Source of the DNA: Liquidambar formosana | Lineage: Eukaryota; Streptophyta; Magnoliopsida; Saxifragales; Altingiaceae | Direction of reading: 5' to 3' | Assembly (NCBI GenBank): GCA_039720395.1 | Contig: CM077831.1 | Location: 19,460,982 to 19,524,981 of the forward strand | DNA length: 64,000 bases | Part shown: piece by piece, positions 22,552-36,281 of the stretch | Position numbering within the stretch: the first letter of the stretch is position 1 | Layout of the letters: the number at the start of each line of letters is the position of its first letter | The notes under the pieces: model-generated | What the model was told of the DNA's origin: nothing | The model's input: the letters and a program-made list of their open reading frames with translations, nothing else | The model's database searches: none | Made by a program: the position numbers and the translations under genes

Positions 22552-25500
22552 CACATGTTATAGTATTGTTCATTTTCCTTTCTTTTGCTTGTGTTGAAAT
22601 CAGAAAATATGGGATGAGATTGGAAAGCCTGTCGTCAAAAAGGATAAAATGCTAGTTGAACTTGAACAAGAGTGTCTGGGGGTATATAGGAGAAAAGTCG
22701 ATCAGGCAAGAATGAGTAGAGCTCAGCTGCAGCAAGCAATTGCTGACTCTGAAGCAGAACTTGCAGACATCTGTTCTGCAATGGGTGAACGCCCAGTACA
22801 TGTAAGGCAGGTTAGGATGAAGAGATAACTGTAATTTTTGAAATTCTCACTCATCCATGGAAGTGCTTAATTTCTTGGATTATTTGTTCATTGTTGGTGC
22901 CATGTCTCCAGTTTGATCAGAAAGCTAGTGGAAACTTGAAGGAAGAACTCAAAACCATTATTCCACAATTAGAGGAGATGCGGAAGAGGAAAATTGATCG
23001 AAGGAACCAATTTGTTGAAATTCTAAATCAATTGCAGGATATTTCAATAGAGATATGCAGATCTGCAGAAGATAATCAGTTCAATGTTGTTGTGGATGAG
23101 ACCGATTTGTCCTTGAAAAGACTAGAACAATTACACAGACAGTTGCTCGAACTTCAAAATGAGAAGGTCTGGTTTCTTGTTATGTCCTGTTCCCAAATAA
23201 TGTCAAATATTTTATCCAGACAACTTTTTAAGGGATTGATGCTGAAATAATTTAGTAATCTGTCTTTGAAAGGAAAATATATTTTGAAAAAAGTTGAAAA
23301 GCCAATGGTTATACTGAAATTTTGCAGGAACTTTGTGAATAGTTTGGGGAAAGTTATAGAGAATCACATATAATTCAGGACTTCTTTGAAAACTTGGAGA
23401 CTTGATTACAATGATATCTTCTCTGACAAATTTTACTTGAATTCACCTACAGAGCAACCGTCTGAAGCATGTGCTGGATCACTTGAATACTCTAAACTCA
23501 CTGTGCGTGGTGCTTGGTATGGATTTCAAACGCACATCAAGTGAGATTCACCCCACTCTGGATGATTCCAAAGGAACGAAAAACATAGGTAACGAGACAA
23601 TTGAAAGGTTGGCTTCTGCAATACAAAGTTTGCGTGAGGTCAAGATACAAAGAATGCAGCAGGTTAGTATTTATATACATTAATGTTCTGTTTTTGTTCT
23701 GCTTATGGATCTGTTATTGACCTTGAAGCTGCACCAGCTTCAAGATCTTGCAACTACCTTGTTGGAGCTTTGGAATTTGATGGATACAGCAATCGAGGAG
23801 CAACAGATGTTTCAGAATGTCACTAGCAACATAGCTGCTTCAGAGCATGAAATTACTGAGCCTGACATTCTCTCTCTGAACTTCATTGGCTATGTATGTG
23901 AACTTAGACTTACTATTTTGAGCAGAAAATTTTAGTTATGATTTTTATATTGGTCCACTAATATTCACAATGTCCATGTTGAGAGGTTAACATACATAAT
24001 GAGTTTTTTCTGCAGGTTAAAGCAGAAGTGTCAAGGCTGGAGCAGCTGAAATCAGGAAAAATGAAAGAGCTTGTTTTGAAAAAGAAGCTGGAGCTAGAGG
24101 ATATATGCAGGAGGACACACATGGTCCTAGATGTGCATAGTGCAATGGAATATTCAATCGAGGCTATAGAATCTGGTAAAATTTTATCTATCCATGCAGA
24201 ATATTACAATAATTAAGAACAGTGATATTTTGTGAAGGAAAATGCTTCCATTACCAAGGGACTTCCGCATTTTCCATGAGATCAATTTCAAGCAGCAATG
24301 TGTTAAAAGGGAACAAGACCACCTGAAAGCCCATTTCTAATGACTAAAACATACATACATACATACATACATGGTTGTGTTCAAGTGCACAACATCGTGC
24401 ATACGCAGCCAACCAACCTTGGATCATGCGCATGCATTTGTTACACTCACAGTCAACAGTCACGTGGGCATTTTCACATGGACAATTGTTAAGCTTGAAA
24501 TTATAATGTCTTATGCAAATGCTACTGTCAAATAAAATTACCGATTTCACTTGACCTGTCTCGTGTAAAACCCATTCATTGACAACCACGTCATTATCCT
24601 TCTTTAATGTCAATTGCCATCTTGCAGGAGCCATGGACACTGCATGCCTATTGGAACAAATCGAGCATCAAATTGCAAAGGTTAAAGAGGAAGCTATTAT
24701 AAGAAAAGAAATACTGGAAAAGGTTGAGAAGTGGTTAGCCGTATGCGAAGAAGAGTGTTGGCTGGAGGAGTACAATAGGGTTGGACATTTTTTTATTTGT
24801 TTTATAATTAATTTTCAGTTTCCTTTTTCACCACCCCTCGCTTCAAACATATGATGAAATTTCAGGATGACAGCCGTTATAATGCTGGAAGAGGAGCGCA
24901 TCTTACTTTGAAGCGTGCTGAGAAAGCTCGTGCTGTGGTTAACAAAATTCCTGGTACAGATCTTGCTCCAAAAATCACAGGATTTTTTTCCCTGACAGAT
25001 AGATCTTAGAGGTTAATGAACATGGCTAGGCTTGAATTTTTAGTTCCAATTTCCTGTTATATATATATGACCTCAAAAATTGCAGTGCGTGTTATTTTTG
25101 AAAATAAAAGATCAAATGAACAAACTTGGAATTGATAGTTGCATGTTCAAGATGATGCCCCTTTTGACACACAAAAGAATGAACCAAGGATGCTTTTTAA
25201 TTATACTAGTGGGTTAGCACACAAGATGGCTGTTTCAGGATCCCATTGGAAGATGTGGAAGCGAAAATGTGTGTTAACTTTTAAACTCAGCTGAATTTAC
25301 TATTTCTCTGTCAATTCATTAATATACTTGTAGCACAATTAGGGGCAAGTAGGAGCCAAATATGGATTTTTCCACAAATCTTGTTCTGCTTAAAACATAT
25401 TTAGCCTGTTTTTAATCGGTAAACTCCATTGTGTTGTCGCTACATAAAGAGAACGTGCCATTTTTTTGGTTGGTTTCCTGTTATCATGATTTTCTTTCTT

Positions 25501-27713
25501 TTGGTTGGTGTTGGAGCAGCAATGGTGGAGGCGTTGAATTTGAAAGCCATAGCTTGGGAGAAAGAAAGAGGAGTTGAGTTCTCTTATGATGGTGTAAGGA
25601 CTCTCCTTTCAATCCATTATATGTTAAGCTGGTCAAGTTTACTCTTTGATTCAGTCAAATGTTATCCATGCTGTACTGATTTTGAGCTAATCACTTAGCC
25701 TCCATTTCTGTAATTTGGTAGCCATTTTCTTTCATGCAAATTAGTTGGACTGTTTCATGATCTCTGTTATTATCCAGGTTCGACTTCTTGCTATGCTCGA
25801 ACAGTACAGCATCTTAAGGCAAGAGAAAGAGCAAGAACGGCAAAGACAGCGGGTATGAGCCTTACCATTCATGCAGGACTCAGTGTGGAGTTAAATTTAA
25901 TGAAACATGTTCTTATCTATGGCCTATGCATGAATTTTTTCTGAATTTTAGGACCAAAAGAAACTTCAGGAACAGCTGATAGCAGAGCAGGAATCACTTT
26001 TTGGTTCAAAACCAAGTCCTTCAAAGAGCGGAAAAAAGTTTCCTAGAACTTCTATGGGAGGTGCATGTTATAGAAGATTCTCCCTTGGTGGAGCGATGCT
26101 TCAGAGCTCAAAACCTGAAAAAGCTGCTAGACATTCACGTCTAATTAAGAAGGGTGATTCAGCAAATCAGAACAACTCAAACCATCAGCGATCTGCTGGT
26201 TTTGCAGGTCTATCCACTGGTAAATTTTCTTATAATCAGGAATTCGAAAATTTTTGTGTTCATCAGTCTTTGAGCATGAATCTTAATCACCATAATTGGG
26301 CACTTAACACCATTTTAATGATGCATGACCCACCATAATATATTTTGGTGATGCATGATGGACGATAAAATGTGCCTTATTTTAGGGATTATTAATTTAT
26401 GAAATCATGATTAGTTGATTTTTGACCATCTGATATCATGACCATTATTTCTTTTACCTCTCCAAGAGAAATTTCCACCTTCCAAATCAGAAAATCAGAC
26501 CGTCCAAAATTATGTAAACATTATAGTAATCATGTGGGTATCTTAAGTCAGACCTGCTTATTGTTTTAGTTGTTGCAGCCGATACATTATGGGCTGCCTA
26601 TGTTGCACAGACATGCCAATTTTGGGGGAAATGCAATGTCGGACATGTGTCCGACACGGACACTTGCCCGACATGCCTACGGCACGTGTCCAACACTCTA
26701 AAGAGGTGTCCAGTCAATTTTACTGTTCTTTTTTGGTCTGACACGGTTAGGACACGGGGGGGACACTCTAAGGACACACGCGGGACACTCTAGGGACACG
26801 GTGGGGCCATTTTGTAAATATTATTTTTTTAAAAAGGGGTATATAATGTTATTTTAAAAAAGAAGGGGTCTTTTTTGTATGGAAAATGTTGCTAAGTGCT
26901 AACTAATTACTATACTTCAAGTTAAATGCCATTGTTAAAAGCTTTTTGATGTCTTGGTTGTCTTTGTGATTAATGATTGTCTTTTTAGTTTCATGCATTT
27001 GAATACTTTTTTGATGTGTATAATGGAATTATATATATATATAATTATAAATATTTATTTATTTATTGCCGTATCCCCGCCGTATCGTGTCCTAGTTTTT
27101 TTTCAGGATTTGCCGTGTCGAAGTGTCCGTGTCGTTTCGTACCCGTGTCCCGTGTCTGTGTCCATGCTTCTTAGTGGGCTGATAATAGAGCTCTAGAGAA
27201 AAAATTCAACAATTTTTGGTTTGGTTTTATTGGTTAGAAATTTGTGCAGGTAAGAAAAACTTGCACATTGCTGGCAATTCAGTAAAGAAGCACTCCTCTA
27301 CTACTGCAAATGCGCATGAAAGTGAATCACCATTGGTTCGGAAGCCCTTCTCTCCTGTTTCTTCTATGGTATCATCCAAGGCCAATATTGCAAACTACCT
27401 AGAAGATCAGAACAGAACACATAATGGGACACTACAAGTAACACTATCAAGCAGCAAGAAGCCAATGGCTACACCTCCCAAGTCGGTTTCGCATGATGAA
27501 GAAAACAAAACTCCAAAAACGATGCCAATTCCAGCACCAACTACCCCTTTAACAGTGTCAGTTCCCATGCAAACGGCCACAACCCCAGCTGCCTTTTGCG
27601 TTCCATTTGGTGCTAAAATAGTTCAAGAAACTGCTGAAGAAAATGAGTACTCGTTTGAGGAGAGAAGAGCCCAAGTCATATCCAAAGTAAGTTTTGCAGG
27701 TTTGACATATTAG
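22429..27713 (+). CDS. MAP65-3-like: MAP65/PRC1/Ase1 family microtubule-associated protein, MAP65-3-like
   Basis: Microtubule crosslinker for antiparallel overlaps; its best relatives act at the phragmoplast midzone in cytokinesis. Twelve coding exons: 22429-22467, 22604-22810, 22912-23166, 23453-23662, 23738-23893, 24016-24175, 24628-24779, 24866-24953, 25520-25593, 25778-25852, 25952-26219, 27250-27713. All introns are GT-AG and all phases agree, giving 715 codons (Arabidopsis MAP65-3 is about 700). The start METTCGSL was chosen because TGA is in frame at 22381. Diagnostic blocks: [30 protein letters not shown] as [13 protein letters not shown] (residues 14-82), [14 protein letters not shown] (exon 5), and the conserved microtubule-binding stretch [19 protein letters not shown] (exon 8). 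The tail has [13 protein letters not shown] and EYSFEERR. The last nine codons read through a good donor (AAA/GTAAGT at 27687), so an extra 3' exon is possible. An hAT element sits in intron 11. Confidence 0.95.
26589..27181. mobile_element. hAT-like non-autonomous element in MAP65 intron 11
   Basis: The element (26597-27173, 577 bp) has near-terminal GACACGGACAC and CCGTGTC/GTGTCCATGC inverted motifs. It is flanked by ATGGGCTG (26589-26596) and GTGGGCTG (27174-27181), an 8-bp duplication with one change, as expected for hAT. It has no transposase. Related copies lie at 39277-39390 and 40010-40630, with a fragment near 56358. It lies wholly inside the intron and leaves both splice sites intact. 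Confidence 0.75.
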
Positions 27714-30390
27714 AAACTTGGGATGAACTCTAGTTAGAATGTTCTTGCTGGTTTTTGTTTACGGGAGTTGTTGTCATTTTCCATCTATATTAGAAAATTC
27801 TAATTGGCTTTTCTCGTTTGTGTACATAGTAAACGAACATGGAATTGTGTTTTGGAACATATAACAGAGTTTAATCCATTTATGCAAAAAGATTGTGAAA
27901 TTGGTCTAGAATTTGTCACGGTAGATTTGTGCTTGGAGAACAATAACTCATAAAAAATTTTATGATTCTGCAATCTTAATGAAGTTGGCTTTCAGTGGTG
28001 GAGGATTCTGCTTTATGGAAAACTAGATCAGTTATTCAATCATATTGACCCATGTCTCATCTAACATAACTGATATGCCTGTTTGTTCCAATGGTGTTTG
28101 AAAAATGTCTCTTATATTTTGTACATGCAAATTTGCTGTGATTTGATGACTGTGACTGACGGTTTCCATAGTGACACTATCTCTATCCTAATCATGCTGT
28201 CAGCATGTCTAATCTCGTTAATCCACATTAAAAAAGTAATAATAATAAAAATAAAAATAGGTTGAAGAAAATATGAAACTGTAGGCAAACTGAAGTGGAG
28301 TTTTGCAGACATGAGCATGTTGCTTCACTAATCCACATCAAGGATTTCAGTTCATCGATCTCTCACGTGAAAATTATATTAGTTGATAGGTGAATCAATC
28401 AATTCCTTTTCGACCAATGGGTCCTTGAGGGACTGCATTAACCACTCTGATTAGCAAACATGCATGGATTGATGGATAACATATCCATGGATGAGTACAT
28501 GCGAGCAACTCTAGACAGAAAATTAGGATAATGTATTCTGGTAGGGACCATGGTTTTTACCTTTGGCTATTACTCAACCAATTGATTTTTTTTTTTTTTT
28601 AAAGAAAAAAATTAGGGAAAATTTCACCAAAAAATCAGAAATTTTAGTCAAAAAATGATTGATTTTGCTCTTCTTTTCATTTTTCCTTCTTTTTTTTTTT
28701 TTTTTTTTTTTTCAAAAAAAAAAAAATGGTGGATTGAAGTATAGAAATTTATTGAAAATGGGAAAATGGGATTCCATTGTTTTACTGATAATTCGGCAAA
28801 GTCTTGGTACATGTCAGCCTCAAATTTCAGCAATTATAACAAGTTCAGGTTTATGACCAAAGAAAAAAAAAAGAGGTTGAGGCTGAGCTACATAAGATAA
28901 GATATGTCAAATACTCAAGGGAGGATGACCAAATGTTGGGTCAAAATAAAAGTAATTCTAAATAAATGGTCAAATTTCTCTTATTATATTTAAAATGATA
29001 ATAATAAACTTTAATCTTAGAAAGAAAGGGTCCACCACATGCCATTTTATAATAACCATTTTGCCCTCTTTATTTTTTAGTTTTTTATTTTCTTATCCCA
29101 CTAAATACCATTTTTACATTAAACCCATCTATTCTCTCCTAATTTAAAAGTCTCAAAACATAATTCAAAAAAACTGATCATATATATTTTTTTCAACTAA
29201 AATAATAATCTACACATTTGTTTTTCAAAAGTTTTTATTTTTATTTTTATTTTCTCCAGCAATTAGGCATGTGATTAAATTTAAATCATGCTTTTCAATA
29301 AGCAATGAAAAAAAGAAAAAAGAAAAGAGAATCACTTTTTTTTCTCTTTCTCAACCCATAAGAGAAATATTAATTAAGTTTTATTTAAAAAAGAGAGAGG
29401 AGAACAATTTGATAGGATTTGAGTAGGGAAAAAAGATAAATTTTTTTACTAAAATGGTATAATAGACATTTAATCCTAAATCCCTTCTTCTTGGAATTTA
29501 TATTCATTATTACCCCTATAAAAGAAATATGAGAGTTTTAACATTTTTTTAAAGATTATTTTTATTTTGATCTATTATTTTGTCATTTTCCCAATACTCA
29601 AATGTTCACAGGTCTCTCTCGGACCATTAGAATTTCAAAGACAAAAGCACCTCTCTCATGATAGGGGTAGACTTTCCAAAGACAAAAGCACCTAACTTTT
29701 TGAAGTTGTTGGCAGACTTTAGAAATTTTGGGCGGTAGGTCTTTATCATTTCATTTTATCACTTGGTAGTTGCTCACTTTCTTCTTATTTTATTTTATTT
29801 TATTTTTATTTTATATATCTTTGCACTTGGCTACTCTCGTCTCACATGGGCGATTATTTTCTCCCATTCATTGCTAAAAAATTATTCGCAATAATTTCTA
29901 GGGAAAATTATGTTCAAATATTTTTATACAGATAATTTTGTATTCCATCATCCATTCAAATGTTTAACCAACAAGTCAACATCAAAATTTTCTTAACCTT
30001 GTTGTTTATAGTTGGAACCACCTGGGTTTCAATTTCTATTATTATTAAGATAAAGTCTTGATGACTTTAACTACATTTTATAAACTAATGATAGTCAAAT
30101 TCACCGCTTTTTTATTATTATTATTTTTTTTTTTGTCATAAACATTAAACATAATTCGGGGTACTCTTTGCAGTCATTCATCAGTCATGAGAATTGGATG
30201 TGATCGAGATGGAATAATATTTTTTTTTTTTCTAAATGTTATCTTCAACAAGCCCATACTTTAAATCCAGCTTCATTCTCACGGCCAAAATAATAATAAT
30301 TATAAATAAATAAATAAAATTAATTCTAGTGGGAAACACTAACACCTGTATTAAATGTACTGTTGTATACAAAGAGAATATCCGATCTTA
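27714..30390. other. Downstream of MAP65-like gene; AT-rich intergenic DNA
   Basis: Contains the presumed 3' UTR; AATAAA-like words occur near 28240. A T-run followed by an A-run at about 28690-28728 makes a short hairpin. No further coding sequence is supported; short frames here are AT-driven. Nothing classifiable was seen in 28.9-30.3 kb. Confidence 0.5.
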
Positions 30391-30613
30391 TGTCATGTTT
30401 GTTTAGTTAGAATGATGGATGGAATGAAATGAAATCACATTCCAATTTATTATAGATAGAGTGTTTGGATAAGATAATTTAAATGGGAATTGAATCAAAA
30501 GGTGTATTTAGATAATTATTTTAAATTCATTTCCATTTCAAAATCCATACTACTTTAAGCATGGAATCAAATTTCATTTTTATCCATTCCGTTCCATCTA
30601 AACAAGCATGACC
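30391..30613. mobile_element. MITE with about 43-bp inverted ends
   Basis: The left end TGTCATGTTTGTTTAGTTAG and the right end (reverse complement GGTCATGCTTGTTTAGATGG) pair over about 43 bp, including ATGGA.GGAATG. Total length is about 220 bp with no coding capacity. The flanking duplication is unclear, so the superfamily is not assigned. Confidence 0.75.
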
Positions 30614-31191
30614 TTCCAGTTACGGATAGCCATGTGAAATAATTAACATCTCATTAATGGAACTTGCCACAAAAACAACAATAAATGAAAAAAAAAAATC
30701 AATAATAAATTCTAACGATGGGTGCTTTTATAAAAGCCATCAATTTTTGCCCATTATCCCAAGTTGTAAGTAGATATCAAGTACCACATTTTAGTTATTG
30801 ATATAGAAGTAGAATCTTTCTCAAATTAATAAGCCGCATGTTGCTTATGATGCACTCTCTCTCCTATTCAGTTTCGCTTTTAGCCGATTGAAACGAATGT
30901 ATGTGTGTGTCAAAAAAGAAACAAACGCCAATGTGTGCGTCCCACATCGGCCCAGGAGCGGGAGTAGGAAGTGTAATGAAGCTCCATTCAGAGCCCCTTT
31001 CAGTCAGCAATTGCCTAGAAGTTGGGGCTTTGTGGGTCCCACTTCTGTTGCACTCTTTCTCTTATTCAGTTTTGCCTTTAGCCTAATTGAGACAAATGTG
31101 TGTGTATCAAAAAAAAATAAAATAAATAAATAAATAATAAATAAGTTGCATGTTGTTTTTCTTTTCTTATATACGTTTTATTTTTGGGTAA

Positions 31192-32957
31192 CTAGATATA
31201 GCACACGTGCGTTGCACGTGAATATTTTTAAATAATATTAGTTATACAAAATAATGAATACATAAAGATTTTATATTTTTTCATAAAAGATAAAGTTTAA
31301 AATTCAAAAGTACATTTTTTTTTAAATAATCAAAATTGTCAATGAAAAATTAAAAACTCTTTAAATATACATTCAAAAATATTTTTTTTTTCCCTTCATA
31401 AAACAGAATATTTAAAGAGTTTATATTCATATATATTATCATGCAACTTGATAGTTGCTCTAGGAAAAAGAATTGAGTAAGAATCTAATTTTTATTTGTT
31501 AAGAGTTTGAGTTAAAATCTAATTTTCATTTGTTACCAAATGATAAGAATGTTTACTATGTGTTTCAATTAAAGTAAGGGCAGATATGTATTTTTTTTTT
31601 TAAAAAAATAAGGGAGATTCAGCCTTTTATAGATAAAGACAAAAAGTAAAAGGATAGGCAAATCGTAACAATTTTATATTGCATTAATCCTATTACATAA
31701 CAGTATGCAAAAAAAAATGCCATCTACAAATAGGAGAAATAGCAATAGCCTTCATTGCATATAAAAAAAATGTTCAGCTACATTAAAATATTTTGGAAGA
31801 AATAATGTACCTCGATACTTTGAACAGCTTTTCGAATACAATCCAAAAATTCAATTCATTTTCGGATAGAAATATGAAGACAAAAAGTAAAAAAAATAGG
31901 CAAAACATAACAGTCATATATTGCATTAAACCTATATTGCATTATCAATTTTATTTAACAGTATGCATTTAAAAGGATTATCAATCTTACGTAACAATAT
32001 GCATTTAAAATAATAAAATTCAATTGACAGATTATACTATTTTAATGTAAAATGATGTGAAATATTTAACATACCTCACTATATATTATGAACGACTTTT
32101 TGAAAGCACTGCAAAAATAAAAGACTATTATTAAATACAAAAATCTATTGGTTCAGTTTGTCTCATTAGGCAACATAAAAAAATCTCTTTTTCTCTCTTT
32201 TCTCTCTCTCTCTGTTTCTCACACACAGACGCACACACACAAGCGTGAACCAAATAAAAAAAAATCTCTCCAATTTTATTACACACATGCGTGCACACAC
32301 ACACGCACGCACGCACACAGACGCGCGCACACACACACACATAAAAAAATCTCTCCAATTTTATTACACACACACACATAAAAAAATTAGTGGAGAGATT
32401 TTTTTAATCTCTTTCACACACACACACACACACAGAGACGCACGCACACACATAAAAAAAAATCTCTTTGTTTCTCTGTTTCTCTCTTTTGTCCCTCTCT
32501 CTCTCTCCATTTACCTCATTTCTCACACACACTCATCTCTCTCTCTCTTTTTTCGTTTTTCCAGATTTTTGTTGCTTGATGAATAGCAAGAGTTGGCCAT
32601 GGGGTCTTGGCAACTATATATTATAATTTGCAGTTCTCTAACAGTACCATATATATATTATAATTATTGCTTTTCTAACAGTACCATATATAATTTCCTT
32701 TTATTTTTGAATTCCTATTTGTGTTTTATATATTAAGGTATGTGTTTTAGAATATATTAAGGTATAGTTTCCGTTTCTTTTGAATTCCTATTTGTGTTTT
32801 ATATATTAAGGTATGTGTTTTAGAATTATAGTTTCCATATTATTATATTTCCTATATCTGCAGAAGGGTGGGTAGTTGTGTACTTAAAAATTAAAATAAG
32901 GGTATATTAGTCAATCAAAAGTTTTTCTTACATTCATCTTTTTATAGGTAGTATAGA
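31192..32957 (-). mobile_element. Non-autonomous Helitron, 1.77 kb
   Basis: Read on the minus strand it starts A/TCTATACTACC at 32957. It ends with the hairpin CACGTGCAACGCACGTG (7-bp stem), then GTGCTATAT and CTAG/T at 31192. The insertion lies between A and T with no target duplication, all as known for plant Helitrons of the ATREP type. No Rep-helicase was seen. The interior contains a CA/CT-rich low-complexity block (32190-32530) made of repeated AAAAAAATCTCTCCAATTTT and CACACA units. The frames there (32131-32586) are products of these repeats. Confidence 0.88.
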
Positions 32958-34289
32958 TTTTGTTCACTTGAGAAAATTTAGAAACTATTATATCAAAAGC
33001 TTTCCTCGTCTGGCAATAATTTTGGGGCTCCTTTATTATTATTATTATTTTTTCGGTGCACTCTTTTTAATTAATAAACCATTGATATTATACCCAATGA
33101 CCCATAACTCTATATATTTAGAAATTTAATTGATATTTAGAAATTTCCAACAACAAGCCTTTAACTGAATTTGATCCAAGTCTTGTAAGCCGGACTATTT
33201 CATTACTTTTCTATTCGGAAAAATATTGATACCACCCTTACTGTGCTACACTTACCGTTTTAGAGACAATATAAAAAATAATATGTTATACTCCGTAATA
33301 TAATAATATATTGTTACGTCACTCATGCCAGATGATCGGCGAGAGATTTATATTAAGAGTATAATTTGTAAAATATAGTACGGAAAAATATGAAACAATA
33401 TACGTATGAAATGTAATTCGATTTTTCTTGACAAAAATATAACAGAAGATTTGGCATAAAAAAACAAAAATAGAAATACTATGGATACAACCGTGTATAG
33501 GTCTATTATGAATTTTAATTAAAAATTCAGAAAACAAAAAAAGAAAAACAAACGTGACCACCCAAAACAGAACTCTAACTTTTCTATTTTCTTTTAGAAA
33601 TCGATCCAAAAAGTGACAGATGAAAATAACTGCACTCTTTTTGTCTTTCACTTGCCGACTACGTTAATCCAGCATGAAATGTAATGACAAGATGATTAAG
33701 GTCTAAATGACTGAGATTAGAGTCCAAGACATTCTTTTTTTACTGTTTTATTATTCCCAATGAAGATTAGTCAATTGATTAGATGGTTTTGTTAAGATTG
33801 AGCAACATCTAATTTAAATATTTTAATTTAATTTAATATAATAGAAAAGAAATAATTTAAAGTGCAAACAAATCATCCACCAACACTAGGAAAATGAGTA
33901 AACGACATCCTGAGGACCTAACCCTAAATCACCTGCCAATCGTATCCCTGTTTCTGTCTGTACTAGAAGCTTTCAATTGTTTATTGATTGGTTTACCCGT
34001 AAGTTGGTTAAGGAGCACGGACAGGACAACCATTCCTGATAGAGTAAAAACTTGCATGTGGGTGATGACATTGAGGAACAGTGGTGGGTGAAGTTTACAT
34101 AAATGCTTTGGACGAGCAAAAATCTTTTATTCATATTAGTTGGTGCACATATACGGGGATCATTAATTTGAATTATATCGTCATTATATGTAAATATTTC
34201 ACACAATTACATAGAAAATATAACTTACTCATGTTCGAGATATAACTTTTAATGTATTATCCTTACTTAATTTAGGTCCAAAGGTCTTT
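32958..34289. other. AT-rich intergenic DNA, no gene seen
   Basis: No transposon ends or coding sequence recognised. The minus-strand frame 33319-33651 is lysine/phenylalanine-rich, as expected from AT-rich DNA, and lacks family features. Confidence 0.4.
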
Positions 34290-34890
34290 ATAAGAAAATA
34301 ACTGTATTTATTTACATAGAGTTGATTTTTGATTGGATGATGTCTCATCAAAATTGATAGGGCAACATTATTTTATATGCAAAATGATGGATCTAAGTGA
34401 CAATCTCAATATCTTATATAGTCAAAGAAAATATTGAGTTAAAAAATCTTTCTATACAAGAAATAGGTTTACATTTTTTTTTGGCTCAAATATGTAGCCA
34501 TTTCACCCATTCAAATAAAAAGAAAGATATATAAAGTTTGGGGGACTTTTAGATTGGCCGGACTACGGAAAAATATTTACAATTTAAGACACATTATCAC
34601 TAACTTCCTAGTAAATGACTACTAACTTAACTAACAATGACCACTAACTGTAATTGTTTCCCTGTAACCTAACCAATCTAAAATTCCCCCACGACTAAGT
34701 CTTGTGAAATTGCGTATCTATATGGTTTAAGGTGGTCAAATCTATTTCAATGGTCTCGATCAATACTCTATTCCACCATTAGTGTACAAAATAGGATTAC
34801 ATTATCAATTTTGATAGGATGGTGCCCCATCATAGTCTCATAAAATTTTTGACACTTTCTTTTTAGTCTTTCCATGTAAAGCCAAAAAAC
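34290..34890. mobile_element. Long-TIR element, family shared with 54860-55310
   Basis: Left arm near 34310-34410 (TCATCAAAATTGATAGGGCA, then ATTTTATATGCAAAATGATGG) pairs in inverted order with 34740-34870 (CCATTAGTGTACAAAAT..ATCAATTTTGATAGGATGGTG). The same arms occur at 54870-54970 and 55195-55300. No coding capacity; ends approximate. A MULE-type MITE is one possibility. Confidence 0.6.
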
Positions 34891-35395
34891 TCAATATCTA
34901 TTAAGGGAGCAGCTCTCAATTAGTAATCTTTAGGTTAATTAAAAAATTAAAAGAAAAATATAAAATTCAAAATTCATGAGTTTTTTTTTTTTTTCAAAAA
35001 TAGAAAATTTAGACAAAAATTCCATTTTTTTGTTAAAAAAAAAAGAAGCTGTATTTCTAGATTTATAAATTACGTTTAAAATTTGTTATAAAAAATTGTT
35101 GGACATTTTAATTTTCTTAGAAAAGATAGAATGAAGAAATAATATAGGGAAGTTGGTCTTCATAATTTTCAATGAAGGTAATATAGAAATTCAAAAGTTT
35201 GTCTTTATACTTTCTAATGAGGGTAATATAGAGAATCAAAGCTTTTGGCACTCTAGTGTGAAAGGTTAATGTTGTCTTTATAGCATTCAGTATGGTTATA
35301 ATGTGAAATACTTGGTAAAAAGATTTTCACCTTAAGCTACCTTTAACAGTAGTATATATATTAACATAGATAGGGATGATGAGGTATGAGATATT

Positions 35396-35665
35396 CCAAA
35401 CAATCACGATCGTTTGTGAGACAATTTCGGAAAAAGTGAAGATTTGAATGGCTCCACTCTCACTAAGGAAGAAGTTATTAGCCTCAACGCGAGTTATAGT
35501 GAGTAGTAAATTCTATTCAAGGCATTACTTTGAACAATCATAGTCGTTTGTGGGACAACTTCAAAAAAAGGCAAAGAGTTGAATGACTCCAATCCCACAA
35601 AGAAAGAAGTTGTTAGTCTCAATCGCAAGTTATAACGAGTAGTTAATTATATTCAGGGCATTGCA
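35396..35665 (+). repeat. Degenerate tandem duplication, period about 133 bp
   Basis: Two diverged units share AACAATCA.GATCGTTTGTG, GGACAA.TTC.GAAAAA, GAATG.CTCCA, GAAGAAGTT.TTAG and GAGTAGT.AATT. Unit 1 is about 35396-35528 and unit 2 about 35529-35665. A related GAACGATTGTGATCG word follows at about 35704. No gene. Confidence 0.7.
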
Positions 35666-36216
35666 ACATAAGATATTAATGTAACCACCTATTGTGTCAA
35701 CTATGAACGATTGTGATCGTCCTGACTGTGCGGGTTATTCTCACCTGACTAATACAAATTGACAAATAAATAAATAAAATAAAATATAACCATATCTTAC
35801 ACATGTGACTATTTAACGCAAAGGTTGCTGTCTGTCCTCCACGTGTGAGTAGTCTAGGTGAGCAAACTCATTTTCCCAAGTCTTGTAGTCTCTTCATTCC
35901 CTTCCCGCCTGCCATTCCCAATCAGGCAGCCTAATCAGTCTCCACATCACCTACTTCCCTCACCGCAGGTGATTGAATCACCTCCTACCGTCTTAAGTAC
36001 ATAATTATCGAGATAACATAACAAGAACAAACACAACTAAACACTCTAGAGTCTACATGCACTAATCAGTGGCACATTTCGTAATTTACCTAAATTGTAA
36101 GGGCATCAATTCTCTTCCCTCCCCTCTCAACCGCAAAAAGACAAAAAGCAGGTCAGCAGCACGAAAAAGGTCCTACGGTCCTACCCCTTCACACTTCCTC
36201 CTCACCTTTAAATGGA

Positions 36217-36222
36217 AAAAAA

Positions 36223-36281
<59 letters not shown>

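Noticed and set aside
32131..32586. Frames rich in His/Thr or Cys/Val
   Set aside because: Products of CA/CT repeats within the Helitron.
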